In this document: in pieces, positions 7,853 through 18,438 of the stretch
How the letters are laid out: each line of letters begins with the position of its first letter
Position numbering within the stretch: position 1 is the first letter of the stretch
Assembly: GCA_963665395.2 (NCBI GenBank)
Contig: OY762251.1
Span: forward strand, 3,658,001-3,722,000
Length of the DNA stretch: 64,000 nucleotides
Source of the DNA: Bin87 sp963665395
Lineage (GTDB): Bacteria > Chloroflexota > Dehalococcoidia > Lucifugimonadales > UBA3495
Direction of reading: 5' to 3'
The notes under the pieces: generated by a model
Told to the model about the DNA's origin: nothing
The model's input: the letters and a program-made list of their open reading frames with translations, nothing else
Database searches by the model: none
Position numbers and translations under genes: made by a program

Positions 7853-8961
7853 GTTTCCTCATCGACATTGGGTGGAGCGCGCTGGGGCTGGCGATAATGT
7901 TCGCCGTGCTCTCCTTTGTCGTGCTGTCCATGGTGTGGCTGGAGCGAAAGGCTCTGGGCCGCTTGCATCTCCGCTACGGCCCCACCCGCACCGGACCATT
8001 CGGGCTCATGCAGCCCATCGCCGACGCCGTCAAGCTCATAATCAAGGAGGACATCATCCCCGACGATTCGGAGAAGGCAATTTTCTGGATCGCTCCGGTG
8101 ATTGTGGTGGTATCAGCGTTCATCATCTGGGTGACCATCCCAGGCGGCGACGGAGCTGTGATCCGCAACTTGCCGCTGGGCCTGTTCTACATCATCGCCT
8201 TCGCCGTCATCGGTATCCTCGGCTTGGTGCTGGCCGGATGGGGTTCGGCCAACAAGTACGGCATCATGGGCGGGTTGCGCTCAGCGGCCCAGCTGATCTC
8301 CTACGAGATTCCCGTGGTGCTGGTAGCCGCGGCGGTAGCCATTCTAGCCCAGTCGTTGGATATGAGAGAAATCGTCTCCCAGCAGGCAACGTATCCTTAC
8401 CTGGTGGTCCTCCCCTTGGGGTTCGTTGTCTTTTTCATCGCCGGCCTCGCCGAGGTTGGTCGGACTCCGTTCGATATCTACCACGCTGAGAGCGAAGTGG
8501 TCGGCGGACCCTTCGTGGAATATAGCGGCGCCCACTGGTCGGTGTTCTTTCTGGCCGAGTACATTAACACCTTCGCCATAGCCGCCCTGACTACGTTGCT
8601 TTTCCTCGGAGGCTGGGGTGGCCCCGCGTTGCCCGACGTGGTGTGGTTCCTGCTCAAGACCTACGCGGTAGTGCTGGTGGTGTTCTGGGTACGGGGAACC
8701 TTCCCGCGCCTGCGCATCGACCAACTGATGGCGTTCGCGTGGAAGGTGATGGTGCCGCTGTCGTTCTACACCGTCGTCATCGCCGCTGTGTATCGCTTCT
8801 ACGGACTGCCTTGGTGGAGCCTGACGCTCATGTCCGCCGCCGGATTGGCCGTAGCCGGGTGGATAATCTATCGGCGCATGACCGTGCCGGCGCGCCGGGT
8901 GGCCGAGATACAGAACCGAATTGCTGCCCGCCAGCGCGCCACCGCCCAATCTCGCACGTAG
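7849..8961 (+). CDS. nuoH: NADH-quinone oxidoreductase subunit H
   Basis: NuoH, 370 residues, is the membrane subunit that links the quinone cavity to the proton-pumping arm. Signatures are MVWLERKALGRLHLRYGP, LMQPIADAVKLI and GLAEVGRTPFDI with the acidic AESEVVGGPFVEY. About eight hydrophobic helices are visible. The GTG start overlaps the nuoD stop. The C-terminal 40 residues after the last helix are basic. It is followed by two Uma2 genes rather than by nuoI. Confidence 0.97.
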   Translation: MSFLIDIGWSALGLAIMFAVLSFVVLSMVWLERKALGRLHLRYGPTRTGPFGLMQPIADAVKLIIKEDIIPDDSEKAIFWIAPVIVVVSAFIIWVTIPGGDGAVIRNLPLGLFYIIAFAVIGILGLVLAGWGSANKYGIMGGLRSAAQLISYEIPVVLVAAAVAILAQSLDMREIVSQQATYPYLVVLPLGFVVFFIAGLAEVGRTPFDIYHAESEVVGGPFVEYSGAHWSVFFLAEYINTFAIAALTTLLFLGGWGGPALPDVVWFLLKTYAVVLVVFWVRGTFPRLRIDQLMAFAWKVMVPLSFYTVVIAAVYRFYGLPWWSLTLMSAAGLAVAGWIIYRRMTVPARRVAEIQNRIAARQRATAQSRT

Positions 8962-9008
8962 CAACCGATGCTGGTATCATATTGGCAACTATGGGAGCCG
9001 TTCCAACC

Positions 9009-9611
9009 ATGACCACCCGCACCCGGAAAATAACCGTCGAGGAGTTCGAGGCGATGGCGGCCGACCCCGGCCACCGCTACGAATTGGTGGATGGAGAATT
9101 GGTTGATATGGATGGCACGCCGCCGCACGGCAACGTCACTGGGGAAATCTACCTGCTGATCCGATTGCATATCAAAGCGGCGGGGTTGCCCTTGGACGTG
9201 GGCGTCTCCACCGGGTTCGCAATGGGTGGACATACGCTGCGTTTCCCCGACGTTCAGGTGACAACCCGGGAGCGGATGGATGCCTACGACCCGTCGGAAG
9301 GAGCGTGGCCTCGCTTCGCGCCCGACGTGGCCATCGAGGTTGTTTCGGCCAGCAACACCCCGGCGGAGTTGGCCCGCAAGGCTGCGGAATATTTCGCCAA
9401 CGGTACGATCGCCATGTGGATTGCAGACCCTGGCCCTCGCTCTGTAATCGTTCGGCGTCCGGGCGTCGACGATGAGGTGTTCGGGCCGGAGGATACGCTC
9501 AACGGCGACCCGGAGATCCCCGGCTTCGCCTGCGCCGTTGCCGACATTTTCGCGGCGCTGGACTACCCGGCGCCGTCGTCAACTGATGCCGCCCAAAGCG
9601 GGAGGCCATGA
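9009..9611 (+). CDS. Uma2 family (DUF820) PD-(D/E)xK-fold protein (1)
   Basis: 200 residues. It has the Uma2 layout: TVEEFEAMAADPGHRYELVDGELV, an FPDVQV strand (the acidic residue of the nuclease-like core), PDVAIEVVSASNTPAEL with the E-V-S pair, then a K-A-A-E-Y helix and an MWIADP strand. Uma2 proteins are restriction-endonuclease-fold proteins of uncertain biological role, very common in cyanobacteria and Chloroflexi. An in-frame ATG at 8991 is also possible; a GGAG precedes the chosen ATG. It is coupled by an ATGA overlap to a second Uma2 gene. The usual Q/E-x-K is replaced by a less canonical ARKAAEY, so catalysis is uncertain. Confidence 0.85.
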   Translation: MTTRTRKITVEEFEAMAADPGHRYELVDGELVDMDGTPPHGNVTGEIYLLIRLHIKAAGLPLDVGVSTGFAMGGHTLRFPDVQVTTRERMDAYDPSEGAWPRFAPDVAIEVVSASNTPAELARKAAEYFANGTIAMWIADPGPRSVIVRRPGVDDEVFGPEDTLNGDPEIPGFACAVADIFAALDYPAPSSTDAAQSGRP

Positions 9612-10219
9612 TGACCACTGCAACTTCCCCTCCGATTCACGAGGAAGCCGTCCATGCCGAAAACGGTTGGCGTAGCCTGCCCGACGACCGGCGGTACGAA
9701 ATGGTCGATGGCGAACTGGTGGAGCTGCCGCCGATGCGAAGATCTCCCGCGATAGTTGCTGGCAAAATTTGTCGCTTGTTTGATCAGCACATTGAAGACG
9801 AAAGGTTGCCTTTTTGGGTAGGCTCCGGCGCCTCGTTTCGTTTGGGATTGTCAAGCGCAAACTTCAGGATACCGGACGTGAGCGTAACTGCGGAACGACC
9901 GGGAACGCCGTCGATTGAAGACGAACCCGGCGTGTGGGAGGGGACACCCGACATTGCCGTAGAAGTGGTTTCCCCCACCGATACCTACGTGGAGGTCATC
10001 GATAAAGCCCGGCTTTACCTCAGGCAGGGCGTTGCCACGGTTTTGCTGGTTGACGCCTACAACCGCGAAGTTGTCGTGCGGCAGTCCACCGGCGAAATCC
10101 GCGTCCTGACCGCAGACGATATGCTCACCGGAGAGCCGGTTTTGCCGGGGTTTTCCTGCTCCGTGGCCGAAATTTTCTCCGGCCTGGACCGCTTGGCCGC
10201 ATTGCGAACGGAGGTCTAA
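9608..10219 (+). CDS. Uma2 family (DUF820) PD-(D/E)xK-fold protein (2)
   Basis: 203 residues, paralogous to the gene just upstream. Features are LPDDRRYEMVDGELVELPPM, FRIPDVSV, PDIAVEVVSPTDTYVEVIDK, then ARLYLRQGVATVLLVD and a closing LPGFSCSVAEIF. The pair overlaps by ATGA and sits between nuoH and nuoI, five bases upstream of the nuoI ATG. Whether it is an active nuclease is unknown. A local duplication of the two genes is plausible but they are already quite divergent. Confidence 0.87.
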   Translation: MMTTATSPPIHEEAVHAENGWRSLPDDRRYEMVDGELVELPPMRRSPAIVAGKICRLFDQHIEDERLPFWVGSGASFRLGLSSANFRIPDVSVTAERPGTPSIEDEPGVWEGTPDIAVEVVSPTDTYVEVIDKARLYLRQGVATVLLVDAYNREVVVRQSTGEIRVLTADDMLTGEPVLPGFSCSVAEIFSGLDRLAALRTEV

Positions 10220-10224
10220 TAACC

Positions 10225-10758
10225 ATGCTGGCTAGCCTGAAAGGGATGATGCTCACCCTTGCTTCAACCGTGACCGGCTTGCGCAAGCCGGTGACCCAAC
10301 AATATCCCAAGCAGGCCACTCCGGTGCGTCCCCGCTTCATGGGTTTCCCGGCCCTGACGTGGGATGGCGACATCGACGAGCCCTATTGCACCGGCTGCAT
10401 GGTATGCATCCGCAACTGTCCCACCCAGTGCATGTCCGCGAGCATGATGGACAACCCCAAGCACGCTGAGGGGGAAAGCAGCCGGCGGAAGATTGTCGAT
10501 TACTTTGAAATCAACCTCAACCGTTGTATATTGTGCGGCATCTGCGTCGAGTACTGCAATTTCGACGCCATCGTCATGAGCCACGAGCACGAGATGAGCA
10601 CTTATGGCCGTAACGGCGACCGGGTTGACTTGCCGGTTCTGTTGGACATTGGAAAGAAATACCAGGGCGACACCAACTGGATACCCCCTACCGTCTTGGC
10701 AAAACAGAAGGCCGAAGCCGAGAAGGCCGCCGGCGCGACCGCAGACGAAACCGACTAA
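10225..10758 (+). CDS. nuoI: NADH-quinone oxidoreductase subunit I
   Basis: NuoI is the ferredoxin-like subunit with two 4Fe-4S clusters (N6a, N6b). The motifs CTGCMVCIRNCP (55, 58, 61, 65) and CILCGICVEYC (101, 104, 107, 111) are intact. The N-terminal amphipathic stretch (about 1-25) would anchor it to the membrane arm. The C-terminus carries an Ala/Glu/Lys-rich tail. The next gene is a small CxC..C protein, not nuoJ. Confidence 0.97.
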   Translation: MLASLKGMMLTLASTVTGLRKPVTQQYPKQATPVRPRFMGFPALTWDGDIDEPYCTGCMVCIRNCPTQCMSASMMDNPKHAEGESSRRKIVDYFEINLNRCILCGICVEYCNFDAIVMSHEHEMSTYGRNGDRVDLPVLLDIGKKYQGDTNWIPPTVLAKQKAEAEKAAGATADETD

Positions 10759-10773
10759 TAGCTGAGGAACACC

Positions 10774-11079
10774 GTGCCCCGAGAAGACGAACGCTTTCGC
10801 AATCTTTCGCCCAAGCATCCACAATACTGTACCTGTGTCGAGTGTGTGGAGCGCAGGACGCAGGGCTCGGACCCGTCGGTCGCCGGCCGGGTGGGTGGTC
10901 TGGTTGGCAAACTGGCCGGCAAAGCAGCCAAGGCGGGAAAAATCGGCAAGGGCAAACGGCGCGGCAAGGCCGGCGCCTCGGGCAAGGCAAAGGGCCGCTC
11001 TATGGCCATCGGCGAACCGGTGAAGAAGCACAAAGCGGATTGCGAGTGCGCCACGTGCACCCTGCTCAAATCCATCTAG
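10774..11079 (+). CDS. Small basic protein with two CxCxxC motifs, between nuoI and nuoJ
   Basis: 101 residues starting at GTG. The N-terminal motif HPQYCTCVEC and the C-terminal motif HKADCECATC are near-copies (H-x-x-x-C-x-C-x-x-C) separated by about 60 residues of Gly/Ala/Lys-rich sequence (GKAAKAGKIGKGKRRGKAG). The spacing would suit a metal-binding knuckle built from both ends. The very basic linker could contact nucleic acid or anionic lipid. I do not recognise the family. Its position inside the nuo operon may hint at a role in cluster assembly, but the neighbouring insertions weaken that. Confidence 0.65.
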   Translation: MPREDERFRNLSPKHPQYCTCVECVERRTQGSDPSVAGRVGGLVGKLAGKAAKAGKIGKGKRRGKAGASGKAKGRSMAIGEPVKKHKADCECATCTLLKSI

Positions 11080-11156
11080 TGGGCGAGCGACAGCTAAAGT
11101 CCAGGACATATCGTTTGCCCCGCAATGTCAACGGAATATTCAAACTGCCCCTTTAG

Positions 11157-11177
11157 GAGCCGCCAACCGGGCGGCTC
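11157..11177 (+). terminator. Hairpin upstream of nuoJ (possible attenuator)
   Basis: GAGCCGCC and GGCGGCTC form a perfect 8-bp stem around the loop AACCG. The T-rich stretch after it is short, so it is a weak terminator at best. It lies in the 162-nt gap between the CxC..C gene and nuoJ, the largest gap inside the nuo operon, and could set the ratio of the upstream to the downstream half. Confidence 0.4.
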
Positions 11178-11241
11178 ATCCTTTGCAACCGTTTCGTCGG
11201 CGGTCGGCGGCGGCTCGCCTGGTTGGGAGGATGACTGACTC

Positions 11242-11775
11242 GTGCAGCTGGCCCTGTTTGTCATCGTAGCCATTTTCACCCTGGGTGGCGCGCTCGGCGT
11301 GGTGGCGACCCGAAACGTCGTCCATGCGGCGCTGTTCCTGTTGCTGTCCCTCCTGGGCGCGGCGGGCGCGTACTTGTTGCTGTTCGCGGAATTCCTGGCG
11401 TTAGTTCAAGTCCTCATCTACGGCGGGGCGGTGACCATCGTGGTGCTGTTCGCCGTGATGCTGACCCGCTCCTCGGAATACCCGCGCATCACGGATAACC
11501 CGCAATGGCCATTGGCGTTGCTCACCGCCGCCGTTTTAGCCGTCGTATTGGGCGCCGCTTTCTGGCTGGCCCCGGAGGTAACCGCGACTCCGCAGGCGCC
11601 GGCGTTCACTGAACTGGGTAGCGCGCTGTTCACCAAATGGGCGCTGCCTTTTGAAATAGCGTCGCTGGTGCTGTTGGTCGCCCTTATTGGCGCAATCATA
11701 ATCGCGCGGCAGCAAAACGCGACGGCGCCCACCGATGGTGCCGCCGGAGCAACCCAACCCGAGGGTGAGGATTGA
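11242..11775 (+). CDS. nuoJ: NADH-quinone oxidoreductase subunit J
   Basis: NuoJ, 177 residues with five hydrophobic helices. The conserved third-helix motif VQVLIYGGAVTIVVLFAVML is present. The GTG start has GGGAGG about 12 nt upstream. The C-terminus after the last helix is a short polar tail (NATAPTDGAAGATQPEGED). It forms part of the proton-pumping membrane arm next to NuoH and NuoK. Confidence 0.95.
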   Translation: MQLALFVIVAIFTLGGALGVVATRNVVHAALFLLLSLLGAAGAYLLLFAEFLALVQVLIYGGAVTIVVLFAVMLTRSSEYPRITDNPQWPLALLTAAVLAVVLGAAFWLAPEVTATPQAPAFTELGSALFTKWALPFEIASLVLLVALIGAIIIARQQNATAPTDGAAGATQPEGED

Positions 11776-11782
11776 TCGCCCT

Positions 11783-12103
11783 ATGGTTCCGCTGTTGTAC
11801 TTCCAGCTGCTGGGCGCGGCGTTGTTCGGTATCGGCTTTTACGGCGTGCTGGCCCGGCGCAGCGCCGTCCTCATCGTCCTCTCCATCGAGCTGATGCTCA
11901 ACGCCGTCAACATTAACCTGATTGCCGCCGCGTCCTATCTGAACGGCACGGGCCGCTTTGCCGCCTTTGACGGCCAGATAATCGCCATTTTCGTCATCAC
12001 GGTGGCGGCGGCGGAGGTCGGCCTGGCCTTTGCCATCATCCTGCGGATGTACCGCAACCGGGGCACCGTCAATGTGGACGAAATCAACCTGCTGAAGTGG
12101 TGA
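11783..12103 (+). CDS. nuoK: NADH-quinone oxidoreductase subunit K
   Basis: NuoK, 106 residues and three helices. The conserved membrane Glu residues used in proton translocation are present in SIELMLNAVN and VAAAEVGLAFAI. The ATG at 11783 is chosen because the upstream extension of the frame has no helix and overlaps nuoJ. It lies one base upstream of the nuoL ATG. Confidence 0.96.
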   Translation: MVPLLYFQLLGAALFGIGFYGVLARRSAVLIVLSIELMLNAVNINLIAAASYLNGTGRFAAFDGQIIAIFVITVAAAEVGLAFAIILRMYRNRGTVNVDEINLLKW

Positions 12104-12104
12104 T

Positions 12105-14042
12105 ATGCCGCTGGCCTTCCTGATACCGGTACTTTCCTTCGTCGCCTGCCCGCTGATCATCCTGTTTCAGCGTTGGTTGCCCCTGCGCGGCGCGCCCCTG
12201 GCCATCCTGGCCATCGCCGGCGGTTTCATCGTCTGGGTCTTTGCCACGCTGGGGTTCCTGAGCGCGTCCGCCGCCGACCCGGCGTGCGCCGTGAGCGGCA
12301 TAACCGGCGCGTTGACCTGCCACTTCAGCACAACGTGGTTTGAGGCCGGCATCCCCGGCGTCGCCGCCACCGTTGACCAGGCCATACATCTGAATTGGGG
12401 CATCCTGATTGACCCGCTGACCATCGTGCTGCTGGGCCTGATTACCTTCGTCGCCCTGGGCGTCCAGCTCTATTCGCTGGAGTACATGAAGGGCGATCCC
12501 CGCTTCGGCTGGTACTACGCCTGGCAGGCCCTGTTCGTCGCCGCCATGCTGACGCTGGCCCTGGCCGACAATTTCCTGCTGTTGTACATCGCGTGGGAAC
12601 TGGTGGGCCTCTGTTCCTACCTGCTCATCGGTTTCTGGTTCGAGCAGCCCGGCCCCCGGGAGGCCGCCAAAAAAGCCTTCGTGGTGACCCGCATCGGCGA
12701 CGTGGGCCTGCTGGTGGGCATTCTGCTGCTGTGGGTGAACGTGGGCAGCTTCAGCATGACCGACGCCTTCAACGCGGTGGCCGCCGGGGAGCTGAGCGAC
12801 GGCGTCATTACGGCATCCGCTATCCTGCTGCTGCTGGGAGCCATGGGCAAGTCGGCGCAATTCCCGTTCCACGTCTGGCTGCCCGACGCCATGGAAGGCC
12901 CCACCCCGGTCAGCGCGCTGATTCACGCCGCCACCATGGTCATCGCCGGCGTCTATCTGGTGGCACGGACCTATCCCATCTTCGCGGCGTCGCCGGAAGC
13001 CATGATGATTGTCGCCAGCGTCGGCATGGTAACCGCGTTGGGAGCGGCCACCATTGCCCTGGTGTCCACCGACTTAAAACGCATCCTGGCCTACTCCACC
13101 GTCTCCCATCTGGGCCTGATGATGCTGTCGCTGGGCGCGTTGGGCTGGACGGCGGCGGTGTTCCACCTGATGGCCCACGGGTTCGCCAAGGCGCTGCTGT
13201 TCCTGGGGGCCGGCAGCGTGATGCACGGCGTCGGAGCCCACGGCGACGTGGACATCCGGCGGGTCGGCGGACTGCGCCGGGCCATGCCGTTGACCGCCGT
13301 CGTGTTCTCCATCGGCGCGTTGTCCCTGGGCGGCATTCCCATCCTGTCCGGGTTCTGGAGCAAGGACGAAATACTCATCGCAGTGTCCCACAACCTGCCG
13401 GTCATTTTCATCGTCCTCGCCATGCTGACCGCCTTCCTCAGCGCGCTATACATGGCTCGCGCCATGTTCGTCGTGTTCTTCGGGCCGGAGGGTGAGGACA
13501 GCCACCACGCCCATGAATCGCCAATCCTGATGACCGGCGTGCTGGCCGTGCTGGCCGTGCTGGCCGTGGGTTTCGGGTGGATTGCCTTCGCCTGGCCGGG
13601 GTCTTCCGGCGTTTTCGGCGGTTTCGTGTTCTACGACCACGCGGAGAAGTTCCACTTTGAAATCTTGCTGGGCGCGCTGTCCATCATCCTGGCTATCGGC
13701 GCGTTCGTACTGGCGTGGCTGATTTACGTCCGCCGCGCCGTTTCCCAAGAAGCCTGGCGGACGCGGTTCGCCCCGCTGCTGCGGGTGGTGGAAAATCGTT
13801 ACTACGTGGACGAGACCTACCAGTGGGTTATCGACCGGGTGGTGCTGACCGTATCGAGGGGATTGGCATTCTTTGACCGCGCCGTGGTGAACGACGTTGG
13901 GGTCAACGGGCCGGCGGACGTGGTGCGCAAGTTCGGCGTGGCCATGCGCCTCCACGTAACCGGCCACGTCTATACCTACGCATTGGCGGTAGCGTTGGGC
14001 GTCATCGGTCTGGCAATTTTCTGGTGGCTGCGCTCGGTTTAG
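12105..14042 (+). CDS. nuoL: NADH-quinone oxidoreductase subunit L
   Basis: NuoL, 645 residues, is an antiporter-like subunit. Key features are IAWELVGLCSYLLIGFW (conserved Glu), GKSAQFPFHVWLPDAMEGPT with the conserved Lys, HAATMVIAGVYLVAR, LAYSTVSHLGLMM and a discontinuous helix near GIPILSGFWSKDEIL. The long C-terminal part contains the lateral amphipathic region and a final membrane anchor. The length is normal for the family. Confidence 0.97.
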   Translation: MPLAFLIPVLSFVACPLIILFQRWLPLRGAPLAILAIAGGFIVWVFATLGFLSASAADPACAVSGITGALTCHFSTTWFEAGIPGVAATVDQAIHLNWGILIDPLTIVLLGLITFVALGVQLYSLEYMKGDPRFGWYYAWQALFVAAMLTLALADNFLLLYIAWELVGLCSYLLIGFWFEQPGPREAAKKAFVVTRIGDVGLLVGILLLWVNVGSFSMTDAFNAVAAGELSDGVITASAILLLLGAMGKSAQFPFHVWLPDAMEGPTPVSALIHAATMVIAGVYLVARTYPIFAASPEAMMIVASVGMVTALGAATIALVSTDLKRILAYSTVSHLGLMMLSLGALGWTAAVFHLMAHGFAKALLFLGAGSVMHGVGAHGDVDIRRVGGLRRAMPLTAVVFSIGALSLGGIPILSGFWSKDEILIAVSHNLPVIFIVLAMLTAFLSALYMARAMFVVFFGPEGEDSHHAHESPILMTGVLAVLAVLAVGFGWIAFAWPGSSGVFGGFVFYDHAEKFHFEILLGALSIILAIGAFVLAWLIYVRRAVSQEAWRTRFAPLLRVVENRYYVDETYQWVIDRVVLTVSRGLAFFDRAVVNDVGVNGPADVVRKFGVAMRLHVTGHVYTYALAVALGVIGLAIFWWLRSV

Positions 14043-14045
14043 GCG

Positions 14046-15560
14046 ATGGCTAACTTCGACCAGGTATCGCTGCTGCTCTTGGTCCTCGTGCCGCTGGCCG
14101 GGGCCGCGCTGGCGATGTTCCTGCCCAAGGATCGGCCCCGGGACGCCTGGCAGTTCGCCATCTTCGTCGCCGTGGTGTCGTTCGTGCTGTCGGTCATCGT
14201 CTTCCTGCGCTACGACTACGGCGCGGGCGGCGTGCAGATGCAGCGGGCCTACGACTGGATCGGCCATCCGGTCAACATCACCCTGCACCTGGGGGTGAAC
14301 GGCATCGGCGCGCCGCTGGTGCTGTTGAACGGCATCGTGCTGCTGGGCGCGGTGCTCATCAGCCAGACCATCACCCGGCGGACGCGGGATTTCTTCGTGC
14401 TGCTGCTGGCGTTGGGCGCCGGGGTGTACGGCGTTTTCATCGTCCGCGATTTGTTCTTCCTGTTCTTCTTCTACGAGCTGGCCGTGCTGCCCATGTACCT
14501 GCTCATCGGCGTGTGGGGCAGCAGCACCGACTTCGGGTCGTTCCTGCGCACCAAGGAATACGGCGCGATGAAGCTGATGCTGATGCTGGTGGCGGGCAGC
14601 GTCCTCATCTGGATTGGCATTCTGGCCCTGTACATGGCGTCGTCGGCTGCCGGCAATCCCACGTTCAACATGGACGAACTGGCGACCCTGCAACAGAGCG
14701 GCGCAATCTCCCGCGTTACCCAGCTATGGGTATTTCCCCTGTTCGCCGTCGGTTTCGGAGCGTTGGCCGGCCTGTGGCCCTTCCACACCTGGTCGCCGGA
14801 CGGCCACGTGGCCGCGCCCACCGGCGTCAGTATGCTTCACGCCGGCGTCCTGATGAAGCTGGGCGCCTTCGGCATCATCCAGGTAGGAATGCTGCTGACG
14901 CCCCAGGGCGCGGAGGTCTGGATGCCCGTGCTGATTGGACTGGGCACCGTCAACGTCATCTACGGCGCGATTTCGGCCCTGGCGCAGAACGACCTGAAGT
15001 ACGTCATCGGCTACTCCAGCGTCAGCCACATGGGCTACGTCCTCATGGGCATTGCCACGCTGCACCCGGTGGGGCTGGCCGGCGCAGTGTTGCAGATGTT
15101 CTCCCACGGCATTATGACCGCCCTCATGTTCGCCATGGTCGGAGCCATTTACGAGCGGGCCCACATCCGTGACAGCATGATCCTCAACGGCCTCATCAAG
15201 CGCATGGGGACGACTACCTTCTTCTTCGCCATCGCCGGCCTGGCCTCCCTGGGCCTGCCTGGGCTGAGCGGGTTCATCGCCGAGTTCATGGTGTTCACCG
15301 GAGCATTCCGCACCTACCTGCCGCTGGCCGTGCTGGGCGTCATCGGAGCGGCAATAACGGCCGTGTACATCCTGCGCTTGCTGGCCCGCTCCTTCTTCGG
15401 AGAGGGTGACCCCCAATGGGAGCACCTCACCGACGCCAGCCCGGTGGAGAAGGGCGTCGGCGCGGCCTTTGTCATTATACTGATTGCCGTGGGCGTCTGG
15501 CCGGCCCTGTTGCTGCGGGTCATCAACACCGGCGTGGCCAGCGCGTTGTCTGTTTTCTAG
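14046..15560 (+). CDS. nuoM: NADH-quinone oxidoreductase subunit M
   Basis: NuoM, 504 residues, is the second antiporter-like subunit. FFYELAVLPMYLLIGVWG carries the conserved Glu, LWPFHTWSPDGHVAAPTGVS the conserved His/Asp loop, and YVIGYSSVSHMGYVLMG the conserved Ser-His segment. It starts three bases after the nuoL stop. The 146-nt gap to nuoN contains two dispersed repeats. Confidence 0.97.
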   Translation: MANFDQVSLLLLVLVPLAGAALAMFLPKDRPRDAWQFAIFVAVVSFVLSVIVFLRYDYGAGGVQMQRAYDWIGHPVNITLHLGVNGIGAPLVLLNGIVLLGAVLISQTITRRTRDFFVLLLALGAGVYGVFIVRDLFFLFFFYELAVLPMYLLIGVWGSSTDFGSFLRTKEYGAMKLMLMLVAGSVLIWIGILALYMASSAAGNPTFNMDELATLQQSGAISRVTQLWVFPLFAVGFGALAGLWPFHTWSPDGHVAAPTGVSMLHAGVLMKLGAFGIIQVGMLLTPQGAEVWMPVLIGLGTVNVIYGAISALAQNDLKYVIGYSSVSHMGYVLMGIATLHPVGLAGAVLQMFSHGIMTALMFAMVGAIYERAHIRDSMILNGLIKRMGTTTFFFAIAGLASLGLPGLSGFIAEFMVFTGAFRTYLPLAVLGVIGAAITAVYILRLLARSFFGEGDPQWEHLTDASPVEKGVGAAFVIILIAVGVWPALLLRVINTGVASALSVF

Positions 15561-15587
15561 ACCATGACTACTTTGGGAACCCGCTGT

Positions 15588-15653
15588 AACGCAAAGGCGC
15601 AAAGACGCAGAGACGCAAAGGTTTCTGGATTCCCGCTTTCGCGGGAATGACGG
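15588..15653. repeat. Two dispersed intergenic repeats between nuoM and nuoN
   Basis: First (15588-15620) is a purine-rich run built on ACGCAAAGGCGCAAAGACGC and related units, a sequence class seen scattered in many bacterial genomes. Second (15625-15653) is the palindrome-like CTGGATTCCCGC..GCGGGAATGACGG, with the stem TTCCCGC/GCGGGAA. A related copy sits inside the coding sequence at 29365-29394. Just downstream the short unit GGAACGGAATACGGCA is partly duplicated (about 15661-15695). All lie upstream of the nuoN ribosome-binding region, in a plausible untranslated spacer. Confidence 0.7.
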
Positions 15654-15706
15654 AGACGGCAGGAACGGAATACGGCAAGGACGGAATACGGCAGGAACGA
15701 TTGCAG

Positions 15707-17251
<1,545 letters not shown>

Positions 17252-17291
17252 GCGTGGGGATGTTGTTCCAGGAAGTGGTATAATCCGGGAT

Positions 17292-17597
17292 ATGAACACA
17301 CGCCGATTGCTCCTGGATTTCTTCCTGCGGTTGGCGTTCGCATCCCTGACCTTCCTCGGGTCATTGGCGCTGGCCGCATTGTTTGTCGGGGCTAGTGCTC
17401 TCCTGGGGCTGCTGGTTGAGACCGTCTCCCCGAAAGGGACGCTCCCGTATGAAATTTTTCAATGGGTCTCGTCATTCTCGCTGCTTGGCGTCGCGCTGTT
17501 CATCACGGGCTGCGGCTCGTTCGTAGTATGTGTCGAGGCTTTCGCATCAGCCCGAGATTTCGCGCGGAGCATTCGGAGACAGCAAGGGGGCAGCTGA
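17292..17597 (+). CDS. Small membrane protein of unknown function
   Basis: 101 residues with two hydrophobic helices (about 8-45 and 64-88) separated by a short polar loop, and a basic C-terminal tail. The ATG starts 40 nt after nuoN and the stop overlaps the ATG of the next membrane protein, so the two are probably translated together. I do not recognise a family. Confidence 0.6.
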   Translation: MNTRRLLLDFFLRLAFASLTFLGSLALAALFVGASALLGLLVETVSPKGTLPYEIFQWVSSFSLLGVALFITGCGSFVVCVEAFASARDFARSIRRQQGGS

Positions 17598-18286
17598 TGT
17601 TTCGCGCTCTACGGAAAACCATCAAGACGATTTTTCCCGCGGATTTTCGCCTGGTCTTGTACGGGTGGGGCGTAGGCCTGGTGACCGGTGGCGTCTTTTT
17701 GCGTGAGTCCGTGGAACTTGCCACCGCCGTCAGCATTACCTCGTTTCTCGCGGTCTCGGTTGGGGGCTTCCTGGGAATTAAGCTTTCGTTCCTGGTGATG
17801 AAGGGTTTCCTGGCGTGGATCCACTCAATCGACGGGCGAATGCACGTTTTGGATTCCCGCCTGGCACAATTGGCTAATTCGCGGGAGGCCGGGGAGACAG
17901 CGCAGCCACCTCCGGCAAGCGGATTTTCTATCGTAAAGTTGCTTGTCGCGTCCGCGGTATGCGGCGTCATAATTACGACGTCGTCTGCAACGGCGATATT
18001 CGTCGAACTCGGAGTAGAGATGCTGGGGCCATTGGTATATCTACCCGGATTGTGCGCGGGGTTGGCGCTGGCACTTTTCGGCATTGGCGGTCAAGCGTTT
18101 CAGTTGATGACAGTTGACCGGGGGATAACCCGGATGGAAAAGGAATTGGACGCCATTACGTTGGGGAACTGCGCTCCGGCAAAGGAAGTTCCGCGACGTA
18201 TGGACGGCGCCATTAAAAACACCCAGTCTGTGGTGCGTAAAATCACCGGGGTGCGCGAAGGCAGCGCGGAACGAGCTACCGCATGA
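17597..18286 (+). CDS. Membrane protein of unknown function, coupled to the preceding gene
   Basis: 229 residues. Four hydrophobic helices are visible, in two pairs (about 22-40 and 45-72; then 113-136 and 142-166). A polar Ser/Glu/Pro-rich segment lies between the pairs and a charged tail follows. The ATG at 17597 lies in an ATGA overlap with the upstream stop; the frame is open further upstream but only inside that gene. No motif or family was recognised. The 150 bp that follow contain no convincing gene. Confidence 0.6.
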   Translation: MFRALRKTIKTIFPADFRLVLYGWGVGLVTGGVFLRESVELATAVSITSFLAVSVGGFLGIKLSFLVMKGFLAWIHSIDGRMHVLDSRLAQLANSREAGETAQPPPASGFSIVKLLVASAVCGVIITTSSATAIFVELGVEMLGPLVYLPGLCAGLALALFGIGGQAFQLMTVDRGITRMEKELDAITLGNCAPAKEVPRRMDGAIKNTQSVVRKITGVREGSAERATA

Positions 18287-18438
18287 GGCAATAACTACGC
18301 GAGTGACATCCATACCCACGGTCCCTATGACGAACCCGAGGCCGCTGCCCCCGCTGCAACGCCCGTCAATCTCGTCGCCGCTCGCATATCCGGTCCCGAT
18401 CAATCGCCCGAAACACCCCGATGCTTTTAGGAGCGACC

